From Achromobacter sp. UMC46 (lineage in GTDB: Bacteria > Pseudomonadota > Gammaproteobacteria > Burkholderiales > Burkholderiaceae_B), in NCBI RefSeq assembly GCF_014170335.1, contig NZ_LZZS01000004.1:372001-436000 (forward strand): a DNA stretch of 64,000 bases, written 5' to 3'. Below, in pieces: positions 28,057 to 37,260 of the stretch (position 1 is its first letter; each line of letters opens with the position of its first letter). The notes beneath the pieces are model-generated. The model was not told where the DNA came from, did not search any database, and saw only the letters and a program-made list of their open reading frames with translations. The translations under genes and the position numbers were made by a program.

Positions 28057-30141
28057 ATGAACCCCATCTATCTGCGGCGCCGTTGCCGCCTGCTTCTGGA
28101 CAAGACCCCGCCTCCCGCCGATGTGGCCGATAGTCCGGTGACCGCCGTGGAGCTGGCCGCGATCCAGGCGCAAGCCGAAGAACTGGGTTACGTCATGTCT
28201 GATGCCGTGGTCGCGCGGCTGGCCGCCTGGCCGCTGCCGGCGGTGACGCAGACCGGACGCCAACTGCTGAAAACCCTGCGCCAGATGACGGGCGCGCACC
28301 GCCCGCACCGCCCGCTTTATCCGGATTTCCCGCAGCAGGTCCAAGGGCTGGACGACGCGCAGCGCTATCTGGACGCCATCAATCACTACCTGACGCTGCG
28401 CCGCGTGCCGGGCGACGGATCCGAGCGCCCGCCGCTGTTCCATGGCCGCAAGCCCCAGATCATTGAACTGGGCGACGCGGCGGATTGCGAAGCCATCTTC
28501 ACCCGATTGGCGGCGTCCGCCACCTCGTTGTCGGATGAAGACCGCGCCGACCTGGCCTGGTACGTGAAGCAGTACCGCGCCGACATTTTCCGGCTGATCC
28601 CCGACGCCATCCCCTTCAAGGAAAACCTGGCGCACCTGGCCGCAAACCTGCTGCTGCATGTGCCCGGTCCGGCCACCGACGCCTTCCTGCAGGCGCAGTT
28701 GGATACCGCGACCGATGTCCTGCGGTTGGCCGTGGCGCTGGCCGGCGGCGATGCGTCGCTGGCCGTGCCCACGCGCTTCAAATCCATGCCGCGCGGGCGC
28801 CGCAAATTGCTGCTGGGCCTGGTCGAACGGCATGCCAATGCCGCCGAAGACATGCAGCGCTGGCCGGAACGCTGGAAACGCCTGGGCGAATTCCTGCACC
28901 CCGGCGAATTCGCCGGCCGCTATCCGCGCACGGCCGCCGCCTTTGCCCTGCTGCGCAGCGGCAAGCCCGCGCCCACCTTCAACAGCGCCATCGAGGCCCT
29001 GCTGGAATCCGGCCAGAACGCCGAAGCCGCGCGCCGGTTGGAAAGCCGTCCGGGCGATTACGCCCGGCGCCTGGACCATCTGCTGCGCCGCGCCCCCGAC
29101 CCTGCACCCATCCTGGCCGGCTTTGCCCGCGTGGCGGATCAGGTTTCCACGCCCGTGCTTTTGCAGCTGACTACTCACGCCGTCCATCGCGATGCGCCAG
29201 CCGCGCTGCGCGCCTTCTATCCCAAGGGCGACGTGGCCAAGGTGTATGCCATGGAAGACACCCGTGCGCCGCTGCCGGCGGGCATGGCCCGCGCCGTCTC
29301 CGACATTTGCAAAACCGCTTTGCTGGCGCGCTTTGCCGCGCTGCCGCCGCTGGGCGCCTGCTATGTGGATCCGGCGTTGCGCGAACACGCGGCGCCCTTC
29401 GTCCAGCGGTCGGCTTCGCGCAGCCTGCGCACGCTTGCGCGCGGCAGCAGCCTGCCGCTGCCGGATGCCGCCTTCGTGCGCCTGTTTCTGTGGTGGAAGA
29501 ACGGCAGCGGCCGCGCCGACGTCGACCTGTCCGCCGCGCTGTTCGACAGCGGTTTCAACTTCGTCGACGCGCTGACCTACTACCGGCTGCAAAGCTACGG
29601 CGGCTATCACAGCGGCGACATCGTCGACGCCCCGCAGGGTGCGGCCGAATTCATCGACCTGGACCTGGAACGTCTGCGCCGGCGCGGCGTGCGCTTCGTC
29701 GTGATGGTGCTGAACAGCTACACCCTGCAGCCCTATTGCGAACTGCCCGAGTGCTTTGCGGGCTGGATGGCGCGCCAGGACGCGAATTCGGGCGAACCCT
29801 TCGAGCCGCGCACGGTGATGGACCGGGTAGACCTGGCGTCCAACACGCTGATCTGCCTGCCGCTGGCGCTGGACCTGCAAGACCATCGGATGAGCTGGAT
29901 GGATGTGGCGCTGCGGGCGCAGCCGCGCTTGAACAATGTGGCCAACAACCTGTCAGGCGTCTCGCTGATGCTGCGCGCGTTGCTGACACGCCCGCAGACC
30001 GACTTGCACACGCTCTTCACGTTGCACGCCCAGGCGCGCGGCCGGATCGTGGATGATCCGGCCGCCGCCGAAACGGTCTTCGCCGTGGACCGCGGCATCA
30101 CGCCCTTCGACATCGACCGGATCCGCGCCGGGTTCCTGTAG
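28057..30141 (+). CDS. large protein with a C-terminal TerD-like segment, function unknown
   Basis: 694 residues, no signal peptide. Residues 1-470 look alpha-helical and are unrecognised. From about residue 478 there is FLWWKNGSGRADVDLSAALF, then YYRLQSYGGYHSGDIVDAPQGAAEFIDLDLERLRRRGVRFVVMVLNSYT. This order of D-x-DLS (Asp488, Asp490), HSGD (519-521), an acidic -E-IDLDL- strand and a V-VVMVLNSYT strand matches the pattern of TerD domains, which bind Ca2+ through such acidic residues and belong to tellurite and stress-resistance systems. No other ter genes are nearby. The TerD link is my inference from pattern, not a database match. Preceded by a terminator and convergent with argC. Confidence 0.75.
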   Translation: MNPIYLRRRCRLLLDKTPPPADVADSPVTAVELAAIQAQAEELGYVMSDAVVARLAAWPLPAVTQTGRQLLKTLRQMTGAHRPHRPLYPDFPQQVQGLDDAQRYLDAINHYLTLRRVPGDGSERPPLFHGRKPQIIELGDAADCEAIFTRLAASATSLSDEDRADLAWYVKQYRADIFRLIPDAIPFKENLAHLAANLLLHVPGPATDAFLQAQLDTATDVLRLAVALAGGDASLAVPTRFKSMPRGRRKLLLGLVERHANAAEDMQRWPERWKRLGEFLHPGEFAGRYPRTAAAFALLRSGKPAPTFNSAIEALLESGQNAEAARRLESRPGDYARRLDHLLRRAPDPAPILAGFARVADQVSTPVLLQLTTHAVHRDAPAALRAFYPKGDVAKVYAMEDTRAPLPAGMARAVSDICKTALLARFAALPPLGACYVDPALREHAAPFVQRSASRSLRTLARGSSLPLPDAAFVRLFLWWKNGSGRADVDLSAALFDSGFNFVDALTYYRLQSYGGYHSGDIVDAPQGAAEFIDLDLERLRRRGVRFVVMVLNSYTLQPYCELPECFAGWMARQDANSGEPFEPRTVMDRVDLASNTLICLPLALDLQDHRMSWMDVALRAQPRLNNVANNLSGVSLMLRALLTRPQTDLHTLFTLHAQARGRIVDDPAAAETVFAVDRGITPFDIDRIRAGFL

Positions 30142-30144
30142 CTT

Positions 30145-30170
30145 GCCTGCCGGCCCGCAGGGCGGCAGGC
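30145..30170. terminator. hairpin between convergent TerD-like gene and argC
   Basis: GCCTGCC (30145-30151) pairs with GGCAGGC (30164-30170), with an inner stem GCCC/GGGC. There is no T-tract on either side, so it may be a weak or Rho-helped terminator, or only protect 3' ends. Confidence 0.4.
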
Positions 30171-30179
30171 GCGGTGCCC

Positions 30180-31112
30180 CTACCCCATCGCGGCCAGCAT
30201 CAGGTCCAGGTTCTGCACCGCGGCGCCGGAGGCGCCCTTGCCCAGGTTGTCGAACACCGCGGTCAACAGCACCTGGCCATGCGCCTCGTTGCCGTAGACG
30301 GCCAGGCGCAAATCGTTGGTGCCGTTGAGCACCTGCGGATCCAGATGCGTGTGGGCCGCGGCTTCCTGGCTGTCCACCACCTGCACATGCGTCGTACCTG
30401 CGTAGCGCTGCTGCAGGCAGTCATGCAGCCGCTGGCGGGTCGCGCCCGCCGGCAGCAAGCGCAAATGCAGCGGAATCGTCAGCACGATGCCTTGGCGGAA
30501 CGCGCCGTATGCCGGCACGAACACGGGACGTTGCGTCAGCCCGGCATGCGCTTCGATTTCAGGCGTGTGCTTGTGCGCCAGGCCCAGCCCGTACAGCTGG
30601 AACGCCGGACCTTTCGCGCCGTCCGGCCCTTCATAAGCGTCCACGCTGGCGCGGCCGCCCCCCGAATAGCCCGACACGGCATGCACCACGGCCGGATAAT
30701 CGGCCGGCACCAGCCCGGCCTGGATCAGCGGGCGCAGCAAGGCGATGGCGCCGGTCGGGTAGCAGCCCGGATTGCTGACACGCTTGGCATGCGCGATCTT
30801 GTCCGCCTGCCCCGCCTCCATTTCCGGAAAACCGTACACCCAGCCCGGCGTCGTGCGATGCGCGGAACTGGCGTCGATCACGCGCACCGTCGGGTTCACG
30901 ACAGAGGCCGCCGCCTGGCGGGCCGGTTCGTCGGGCAGGCACAGGATGGCCACGTCGCTGGCGTTGATCGCCTCGGCGCGGCGTTGCGGATCCTTGCGCT
31001 CGGCCTCGGGCAGCGTCATCAGGCGCAGATCGGTCCGGCCATGCAGCCGTTCGTGGATCTGCAGGCCCGTCGTGCCTTGGTCGCCGTCGATGAAAACTAG
31101 AGGATGGGTCAT
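30180..31112 (-). CDS. argC: N-acetyl-gamma-glutamyl-phosphate reductase, type 2
   Basis: 310 residues from ATG 31112, matching the short type-2 ArgC (about 310) rather than the 340-residue type 1. It reduces N-acetylglutamyl phosphate to the semialdehyde with NADPH in arginine synthesis. The cofactor loop is [14 protein letters not shown], the catalytic cysteine lies in [19 protein letters not shown], and [11 protein letters not shown] and [24 protein letters not shown] are family segments. The upstream frame extension has no similarity and is dropped. It stands alone, with a divergent LysR gene 136 bases away; no other arg gene is visible. Confidence 0.94.
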   Translation of the reverse strand: MTHPLVFIDGDQGTTGLQIHERLHGRTDLRLMTLPEAERKDPQRRAEAINASDVAILCLPDEPARQAAASVVNPTVRVIDASSAHRTTPGWVYGFPEMEAGQADKIAHAKRVSNPGCYPTGAIALLRPLIQAGLVPADYPAVVHAVSGYSGGGRASVDAYEGPDGAKGPAFQLYGLGLAHKHTPEIEAHAGLTQRPVFVPAYGAFRQGIVLTIPLHLRLLPAGATRQRLHDCLQQRYAGTTHVQVVDSQEAAAHTHLDPQVLNGTNDLRLAVYGNEAHGQVLLTAVFDNLGKGASGAAVQNLDLMLAAMG

Positions 31113-31223
31113 GGCGTGCTCCGTCCCGGCCGGGAGGCGGGAGTGTGGGCTAAGGGGTTGTGGCAAGCCCGTATCATCGATCCGGCTACAACATAAGAAA
31201 AGTCGAATATCATGACCATTCAA

Positions 31224-31238
31224 TTCATCTTTTCTGAA
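31224..31238. promoter_or_regulatory. candidate LysR box between argC and the LysR gene
   Basis: TTCA and TGAA arms around seven bases (TTCATCTTTTCTGAA), a T-N11-A pattern, 10 bases before the LysR start in the argC divergent region. AT-richer than the surroundings. The regulator assignment is inferred from position. Confidence 0.35.
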
Positions 31239-31248
31239 TAACAACCCC

Positions 31249-32160
31249 ATGCGTGAAATCAGCCTGGACCGTCTGCGCACCCTGGTGGCCATCGCCGACC
31301 TGGGCTCTTTCGCCGATGCCGCCCGCGCGCTGCACCTGGCGCCCCCTACCGTCAGCCTGCACGTGGCCGACCTGGAGGCCCGCATCGGCGCGCCGCTGCT
31401 GACGCGCAAACGCGGCCAGGTGCGGCCCACGTCCATCGGCGACACGTTGCTGGAACGCGCGCGCCGCCTGCTGGCCGAGGCCGACCAGGCGCTGGACGAC
31501 GTGCAGCGGCAAGTGCAGGGCTTGTCCGGCCGCGTGCGGCTGGGCGCCTCCACGGGCGCTATCGCCCATCTGCTGCCGCAAGCGCTGGAGACGCTGGGCC
31601 GCCATCACCCCGGCATCGACGTGCAAGTTGCCGTGCTGACCTCTCAGGAAACGCTGCAACGCCTGCATGACGGCACACTGGATGTGGGGCTGGTGGCATT
31701 GCCGCAGCCGCCCATCGACGGGCTGGTGCTGAAACCTTGGCGCCGCGATCCGGTCATGGCGTTCCTGCCTGCCGGCTGGCCGGCGCCCGCGCGCGTCACG
31801 CCGGCCTGGCTGGCGGACCGCCCGCTGATCCTGAACGATGGCACGACGCGGTTGTCGCGCCAGACCGGCGAATGGTTCGCCGGCGCCGGGTTGAACCCGC
31901 GCGCGCGCATCCAGTTGAACTACAACGACGCCATCAAGAGCCTGGTGGCCGCCGGCTACGGCGCCACGCTGTTGCCGCACGAGGCGACCGCGCCGCAACC
32001 CGATCCGCGCATCGTCATGCGCCCGCTGCGGCCTGCGGTATGGCGTCCGCTGGGCATCGCGCACCGGGCGGAAAAGGTGGAACAAGCCACCCGGCATGTG
32101 CTGGACGTGCTGTGGGAACTGCGGGAACGCCGGACGGCAAGCGGCAGCCAAGGCGCTTGA
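31249..32160 (+). CDS. LysR-family regulator
   Basis: 303 residues. DNA-binding part [72 protein letters not shown]; effector domain starts [30 protein letters not shown]. Divergent from argC, which might suggest a target, but arginine genes are not usually under such a regulator, so this is open. Convergent with the ClC gene, with four bases between the stop codons. Confidence 0.9.
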   Translation: MREISLDRLRTLVAIADLGSFADAARALHLAPPTVSLHVADLEARIGAPLLTRKRGQVRPTSIGDTLLERARRLLAEADQALDDVQRQVQGLSGRVRLGASTGAIAHLLPQALETLGRHHPGIDVQVAVLTSQETLQRLHDGTLDVGLVALPQPPIDGLVLKPWRRDPVMAFLPAGWPAPARVTPAWLADRPLILNDGTTRLSRQTGEWFAGAGLNPRARIQLNYNDAIKSLVAAGYGATLLPHEATAPQPDPRIVMRPLRPAVWRPLGIAHRAEKVEQATRHVLDVLWELRERRTASGSQGA

Positions 32161-32164
32161 GGCG

Positions 32165-33967
32165 TTAAGACGCGCGGCGGAAGTACGCCGTGCGCTCGCT
32201 TTCATCGCGCAGCCGGCGCGCGCGCGACCGGAACAGGTCCTTGCGCCCGACGATGCCTACCAGGCGGCCGGACTCGCGGTCCACGATAGGCACTCGTCCC
32301 ACGCCGGACAGCGCCATGCGGTCCGCGATCCGGCTGGCCAGTTCATCGGGATAGCCGATCATCGGCTCGCGTCCCGCCAGCGCCTGCGCCAAGGTACGGG
32401 CGCCGTCCTCCGCGTCCAGCGCCCACGCCAGCGAGTCGGCGCGCGTCACCTCGCCCACGACCACGCCCTGCCGGTCCACCACCGGATAACTGGTGTGCAC
32501 GGGTTGCAGCGTCGTGAAATGGGCGACGGCCTGCGCCACCGTCGCCGTGTCCGGCAGCGTGTCTACGGCCCGGGTCATGATCGCCGAGGCCCGAAGCAGA
32601 TCGAAAGGGTCCACCTGGTATTCGCGGCTGATGTGATGGCCGCGGCGCGCGATCTTCTCCGTCAGGATCGACCGTTTCAGCAGCAGCACGGTCACGCCAT
32701 AGGCGAAGACGCTGGCCGCAAGCACCGGCAGCAGCGCCGCGCCATCGCCCGTCAGTTCGACGGCGAACAGCGTGGCCGTCAACGGCGCGCGCATGGTGCC
32801 GCCCATCATGGCGGCCATGCCCAGCAGCGCCCAGAAGCCCGGGTCCGTCTGCGGCAGCCAGGGCGTGGCCAACGCGCCCAGCGCGCCGCCGAAGATCAGC
32901 AAGGGCGCCAGCACGCCGCCCGATGTGCCGGACCCCAGGGCGATGGACCAGATCGCCACTTTGACCACCAGCAGCAGCAACACCGCCTGGAACGCCAGGC
33001 CGCCCGCCAGCAAATGGCGGATGTTGTCATAGCCGACGCCCAGCGCGGCGGGATCGATCAAACCGCCGATGCCGATGGCCAGACCGCCGATGGCGGGCCA
33101 CCACATCCAGTGCAGGGGCAACTTTTCGAACAGGTCTTCGGCGGCGTAGACCAGCGTCGTCAACACGCCCGAGCCCAGCCCCGCCAAGACGCCCACGGCG
33201 GCGCAGGCCACCAGGTTCCATGGCGTGAACGGCAACGCGCCCGAGTACGCGAAGACCGGGCCCGCATCCAGCGCGAAGGCGCGCGTGGCCGCGGCCACCA
33301 GGGCCGCCATCGCCACCGGCAGGAAACTGCGCGGCTTCCATTCGAACAGCAGCAGCTCGACGGCCAACAGCACGGCCGCCAGGGGAGTGGCGAAGATGGC
33401 CGTCATGCCCGCGGCGGCGCCTGCCACAAGCAACGTCTTGCGCTCGGCGTCGTCCAGATGGATGGTCTGCGCCAGCAACGAACCGATGGCGCCGCCCGTC
33501 ATGATGATCGGGCCTTCGGCGCCGAACGGCCCGCCGGTTCCGATCGAGACCGCGGACGACACCGGCTTCAGGATAGCCACCTTGGGCTGGATGCGGCTCT
33601 TGCCGATCAGGATGGCCTCCATGGCCTCCGGGATGCCGTGCCCGCGGATCTTCTCGGACCCGTAGCGCGCCATCAGTCCGATGACCAGACAGCCGGCGAC
33701 GGGAATGAAGACCGAGCCCCAGCCCAGCTGGCCAGCCGTGATCGGCATATCGGCGAATGAGAACTGGCCGTGGTAGGCCAGGTTGGTGCACAGCGAAATC
33801 AGGCGCAGGAGCGCCCAGGCGGCGGCCACGCTGGCCAGGCCCACGGGAATAGCCAGGGCCATCAGCATGACGACGCGGCGGTCAGTGGTGAAATCGCCCA
33901 GGCGGGCGGCCGCCCGGGCAGGTGCCGGCGCTGGCGCAGCCGGGGCTGATGCAGGATAGGTAGGCAT
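32165..33967 (-). CDS. ClC-type chloride channel or H+/Cl- antiporter with a CBS pair
   Basis: 600 residues: proline/alanine-rich N-terminus, ClC membrane domain (about 30-440), then two CBS domains (about 455-590; IMTRAVDTLPDTATVAQAV and ALAGREPMIGYPDELASRIADRM). Selectivity-filter segments are GHGIPEAMEAI, GTGGPFGAEGPIIMTGGAIGS (with the gating glutamate in AEGP) and GSGTSGGVLAPLLIFGGALG; the last reads GGVLAP instead of the usual GGVFAP. CBS pairs in ClC proteins sense adenine nucleotides or ionic strength. It diverges from a MarR gene with an operator-like site between, so it is probably MarR-controlled. Confidence 0.93.
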   Translation of the reverse strand: MPTYPASAPAAPAPAPARAAARLGDFTTDRRVVMLMALAIPVGLASVAAAWALLRLISLCTNLAYHGQFSFADMPITAGQLGWGSVFIPVAGCLVIGLMARYGSEKIRGHGIPEAMEAILIGKSRIQPKVAILKPVSSAVSIGTGGPFGAEGPIIMTGGAIGSLLAQTIHLDDAERKTLLVAGAAAGMTAIFATPLAAVLLAVELLLFEWKPRSFLPVAMAALVAAATRAFALDAGPVFAYSGALPFTPWNLVACAAVGVLAGLGSGVLTTLVYAAEDLFEKLPLHWMWWPAIGGLAIGIGGLIDPAALGVGYDNIRHLLAGGLAFQAVLLLLVVKVAIWSIALGSGTSGGVLAPLLIFGGALGALATPWLPQTDPGFWALLGMAAMMGGTMRAPLTATLFAVELTGDGAALLPVLAASVFAYGVTVLLLKRSILTEKIARRGHHISREYQVDPFDLLRASAIMTRAVDTLPDTATVAQAVAHFTTLQPVHTSYPVVDRQGVVVGEVTRADSLAWALDAEDGARTLAQALAGREPMIGYPDELASRIADRMALSGVGRVPIVDRESGRLVGIVGRKDLFRSRARRLRDESERTAYFRRAS

Positions 33968-34030
33968 TGTCGATGCAGAGATTGAAGGAAATGTTGGGAA
34001 GAAATCGCCCCGGTTTGCGCCAGGTCATTT

Positions 34031-34050
34031 ATATCGTATCACGACATATA
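34031..34050. promoter_or_regulatory. candidate MarR operator between the ClC and MarR genes
   Basis: ATATCGTATCACGACATATA, an imperfect inverted repeat 13 bases before the MarR start and about 65 before the ClC start. It shares TCGT-N2-C-N-CGACATAT with the site at 34559-34578. Confidence 0.6.
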
Positions 34051-34063
34051 TTAGAATCGGGAC

Positions 34064-34510
34064 GTGAAAACGTCTCCGTCCCCCACTCCACTGTCGCCCG
34101 CCGATTACGAACTGCTGGCCGACTTCCGTTACGCGCTGCGCACGTTCGCCGCCTTCAGTGAAGGCGCTGCCGGGGAACTGGCATTGACCCCGCAGCAGCA
34201 CCAGACCTTGCTGGCCATCAAAGGCACGCGCAAAAGCCCGTCTGGGCGGCGCGGCCTGTATGTCGGCGAAATCGCCGACCGCCTGCTGATCCGCCCGCAC
34301 ACGGCGGCCGAACTGGTGGGCCGGCTGGCCCGCCTGGACCTCGTCAGCCGCGAGGCCGACCCCGAAGACGGCCGTCGCGTCGAAGTCGTGCTGACCCCCA
34401 AAGCCGAACGCGTGCTGGAAAGCCTGTCGGCTTCGCACCTGGAAGAACTGCGTGCCATGCGGCCCTTGCTTGCGCGCCTGCTGACGCGCATCGGCGACGA
34501 CACCGCCTGA
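34064..34510 (+). CDS. MarR-family transcriptional regulator
   Basis: 148 residues from GTG 34064. The winged-helix core is LTPQQHQTLLAIKGTRKSPSGRRGLYVGEIADRLLIRPHTAAELVGRLARLDLVSREADPEDGRRVEVVLTPKAERVLE, with the wing motif DPEDGRRVEVVLT. Flanking helices form the dimer interface. MarR proteins are mostly repressors released by small ligands or oxidation; no cysteine is visible in this protein, so a direct thiol switch is unlikely. Gene order and two matching operators suggest control of the ClC gene, itself and the HPP-CBS gene. Confidence 0.92.
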   Translation: MKTSPSPTPLSPADYELLADFRYALRTFAAFSEGAAGELALTPQQHQTLLAIKGTRKSPSGRRGLYVGEIADRLLIRPHTAAELVGRLARLDLVSREADPEDGRRVEVVLTPKAERVLESLSASHLEELRAMRPLLARLLTRIGDDTA

Positions 34511-34558
34511 GCGCGGCCCCCCCGGGCGTTTCCCGGCCCTGCGCCGCCGCGTGATAAA

Positions 34559-34578
34559 TTGTCGTCCCGCGACATATT
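34559..34578 (+). promoter_or_regulatory. candidate MarR operator upstream of the HPP-CBS gene
   Basis: TTGTCGTCCCGCGACATATT, centred on the perfect inverted repeat TGTCG-N5-CGACA and 24 bases before the start codon, where binding would block transcription. It matches the site at 34031-34050 in 13 of 20 positions, including CGACATAT. Confidence 0.6.
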
Positions 34579-34602
34579 TCAAGCACGCGAGGAGAGATCG
34601 TT

Positions 34603-35766
34603 TTGGGTGTGGCAATCAAGCGCTGGCTGAGCGCGTTCGCGCCGGCGCCTGTCGGCGTCAACCGGCGCGAGAAGCTGTACGGCGTCCTGGGCGCCCTGGT
34701 CGGGCTGTTCTGCACGGAATGGGTGGGCCGCCATGCGTTGGGCAGCGCCAACCCGTGGTTCATCGCGCCCATGGGCGCATCGGCCGTGCTGCTGTTCGCC
34801 GCCCCCGCCAGCCCGCTGGCCCAGCCCTGGTCCATCCTGGCGGGCAATCTGGTGTCTGCCCTGATCGGCGTGTTCTGCGCGCAGATGATCCCCGTGCCTG
34901 GCGTGGCCGCCGCCGTCGCCGTGGCGCTGGCCATCGGCGCCATGTTCAGCCTGCGGTGCCTGCATCCGCCCAGCGGCGCCGTCGCGTTGACGGCTGTGTT
35001 GGGCGGGCCGTCCGTCGCCAGCCTGGGCTATGGCTTCGCGTTATGGCCGGTGGGGTTGAACTCCCTGATCCTGCTGTGCATTGCCGTGGCGTTCAATGGC
35101 GCGCTCAAGCGCAATTACCCCCGCCGCCATGCCGACCCGGCCCCCGGCCACCGCACCCGCGATGCCGCCCCGAGCGCCCGGCTGGGCTTCAGCCGCGCCG
35201 ATCTGGACGAGGCCCTGTCCCAACGCGGCGAATTGCTGGACATCAGCAAGGAAGACCTGGAAGACATCGTGCTGGCCGCCGAACTGCGCGCCAGCCTGCG
35301 CCGTTTCGGCGACGTGTCATGCGCCGACATCATGTCGCGCGACGTCGTCACCGTGCAGGAGCAGGATCCGCTGGACTACGCGATCCGGCTGTTCGACAAG
35401 CACCGGCTGCAAGCGCTGCCCGTGCTGGATTCCGCCGGCCGCTACGCCGGCATGCTCGCGCAGGGGGACGTGCTGGCGCGCAAGAGCCGGCTCGCGACTG
35501 CCACCGTCGACGGCGTGCCCACCTTCGACCCGCTGGTGGCGGACTGCATGCGCAGCGAAGTCCCGTTCGCCACGCCCGGGCTGCCCGTGATCGAACTGGC
35601 GCGCCCCATGTCCGACAGCCTGCACTGCGTGCCGGTGCTGGACGCGTCGCGCATCTTGCATGGCCTCATCACCCAGTCCGACCTGGTGGCGGCCCTGTAC
35701 CAGATGGCGATGTCGGCCAGTTCGCAAGCCGCGGCGGGCGCGGACACGGGCAAGCGCGTCGCCTGA
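34603..35766 (+). CDS. HPP-family membrane protein with C-terminal CBS pair
   Basis: 387 residues; start TTG 34603 has GGAG eight bases upstream, better placed than GTG 34609. Four helices (about 25-165) carry NPWFIAPMGASAVLLFAAPASPLAQPWSILAGN and the family-naming motif in LRCLHPPSGAVALTAVLGGP. The soluble part has two CBS domains (IMSRDVVTVQEQDPLDYAIRLFDKHRLQALPVLD and CMRSEVPFATPGLPVIELARPM). Some HPP proteins of cyanobacteria and plastids transport nitrite. Together with a CBS-bearing ClC channel under the same apparent MarR control, a role in anion traffic is plausible. The substrate is not shown by the sequence. Confidence 0.88.
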   Translation: MGVAIKRWLSAFAPAPVGVNRREKLYGVLGALVGLFCTEWVGRHALGSANPWFIAPMGASAVLLFAAPASPLAQPWSILAGNLVSALIGVFCAQMIPVPGVAAAVAVALAIGAMFSLRCLHPPSGAVALTAVLGGPSVASLGYGFALWPVGLNSLILLCIAVAFNGALKRNYPRRHADPAPGHRTRDAAPSARLGFSRADLDEALSQRGELLDISKEDLEDIVLAAELRASLRRFGDVSCADIMSRDVVTVQEQDPLDYAIRLFDKHRLQALPVLDSAGRYAGMLAQGDVLARKSRLATATVDGVPTFDPLVADCMRSEVPFATPGLPVIELARPMSDSLHCVPVLDASRILHGLITQSDLVAALYQMAMSASSQAAAGADTGKRVA

Positions 35767-35770
35767 GCCC

Positions 35771-35786
35771 TCCGTAGCCCTACGGA
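35771..35786. promoter_or_regulatory. palindrome upstream of the histidine-kinase operon
   Basis: TCCGTAG-CC-CTACGGA, perfect 7-bp arms, 38 bases before the kinase start. It is nearly identical to the palindrome at 37891-37908 before the HbpS-like gene and is the likely target of the FixJ-type regulator. Confidence 0.65.
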
Positions 35787-35823
35787 TTCCTGTCCGCACA
35801 GGCCGCAAGGCATAATTTCAGGC

Positions 35824-37260
35824 GTGAACCTCCTATCGCGCACCCGCGTCCTCCTCTGTTGGCTGTTCCTGTTCTGCCTGGGCGCCGCCTGGATCGCCCG
35901 CCAGGAATACGTCGACCAATACGACCGCTTCTTCCAAAGCACCAGCATCGCCCAACGCATGCTGAGCCAGAAAACAGTGCAGCACGAAGCCGTGCTGGCC
36001 ACGCTGGCGGCCCTGTCGCACCCGCCCGCGCCCGAACGCCTGTCCCCCAGCCTGCAACCCGCCTTGCCGCAATTGCTGGGCTTGGGCTATCTGGCCGACG
36101 GCGCTTGGGCCGGCAGCACGGCCGCGCCGCCGGATTTGCCAGCCGCGCTGGAACGCGCGCGGCAATCGGGCCGGCCCGTCACCGTGCCGGTGGACGCCGC
36201 GCGGTACTGGCTGATCGCGCCGTCCAGCTGGAGCCTGCTGCTGGACGCCCGCCAATTGGTGCCCGCCGCCGACTTTCCGCCAGGCCTGGCCAACCTGAGC
36301 CTGACAATCGACCGTGTTCCGGTACCGCTGCTGGACAGGCAGCCCGAGGACGCGCGGGGCCTGACGATCGCGCTGCAAAAGCCGCTGGGCGCGGCCAGCC
36401 AGCCCTTCCAGATGCGCAGCACCCGCACGCTGACACCGGACGCGTGGCCGTGGATGGCGTGGCTGGCGTGGGCCGCGGCCAGCGGCTTGATCGTGGCCGG
36501 CGCCGCGGCATGGCAACGCTCGCGCGCCGACGCGCGCCGCCAGCAAGAGCAGGCGCGGCTGGCGGCCATGGTGCGCTTGAGCACGCTGGGCGAAATGGCC
36601 GCGGGCATCGCCCATGAATTGAACCAGCCCCTGACCGCCATCCTGGCGCACACGCGCGCGGCCGGACGCCTGCTGGACGACGACGACGAACGCCCGGCCG
36701 TGCGCCATGCCTTGCTGGCCAGTTCCGAGCAAGCCAAACGCGCCGCCGACATCATCAGCCGCATGCGCGCCCTGGTGCAGCCCAGCTCGCCCGCGCGGCG
36801 CGAAGCCCTGGATCCGGACGCGATGGTGGCGTCCTTGCGATTCCTGCGCGAACCGGATCTGGCGCGGCAAGGCATCCGCCTCGGGTGGCACAACGCCACG
36901 CCCGGCGCACAGCCGCTGGGCGACCGCGTGGCACTGGAGCAGATCCTGCACAACCTTGTCCAGAACGCCGCGGACGCGCTGGCGGATGCCGATGGCCCGC
37001 GCCACATCCAGATCGAGGGCCGCGCCGACGGCGACAACTACCTGTTCACCGTCAGCGATACCGGACCGGGCATCGCCGCGGACGCCCTGCCCCGGCTGTT
37101 CGCGCCGTTCTACACCACGCGCGCCCAGGGCATGGGCCTGGGGCTGGCGCTGTGCGAAACGCTGGCCGGCGCCATGGACGGCCGCATCGCCGCCCGCAAC
37201 CTCACCCCTGCCGGCGCCTGCTTCACCGTCAGCCTGCCACGCGCCGGAGCTCCCTCATGA
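35824..37260 (+). CDS. membrane sensor histidine kinase
   Basis: 478 residues from GTG 35824. A TM helix (about 8-26), a periplasmic sensor of about 180 residues, and a second TM helix (about 207-228) lead to the kinase core: H box with His264 in GEMAAGIAHELNQPLTAILAH, N box NLVQNAADAL, G1 DTGPGIA, F box LFAPFYTT, G2 GMGLGLALCETL. The pattern AHELNQPLTAI is that of the FixL/DctB group. The sensor domain is unrecognised. The stop overlaps the regulator start (ATGA). A periplasmic HbpS/GlcG-like protein is encoded just downstream; in Streptomyces, HbpS binds the sensor SenS, so a similar accessory is conceivable here. Confidence 0.93.
   Translation: MNLLSRTRVLLCWLFLFCLGAAWIARQEYVDQYDRFFQSTSIAQRMLSQKTVQHEAVLATLAALSHPPAPERLSPSLQPALPQLLGLGYLADGAWAGSTAAPPDLPAALERARQSGRPVTVPVDAARYWLIAPSSWSLLLDARQLVPAADFPPGLANLSLTIDRVPVPLLDRQPEDARGLTIALQKPLGAASQPFQMRSTRTLTPDAWPWMAWLAWAAASGLIVAGAAAWQRSRADARRQQEQARLAAMVRLSTLGEMAAGIAHELNQPLTAILAHTRAAGRLLDDDDERPAVRHALLASSEQAKRAADIISRMRALVQPSSPARREALDPDAMVASLRFLREPDLARQGIRLGWHNATPGAQPLGDRVALEQILHNLVQNAADALADADGPRHIQIEGRADGDNYLFTVSDTGPGIAADALPRLFAPFYTTRAQGMGLGLALCETLAGAMDGRIAARNLTPAGACFTVSLPRAGAPS

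Noticed and set aside
32096-33760. 554-codon plus-strand frame opposite the ClC gene
   Set aside because: Arg/Gln/His-rich shadow of the ClC coding strand without any motif.
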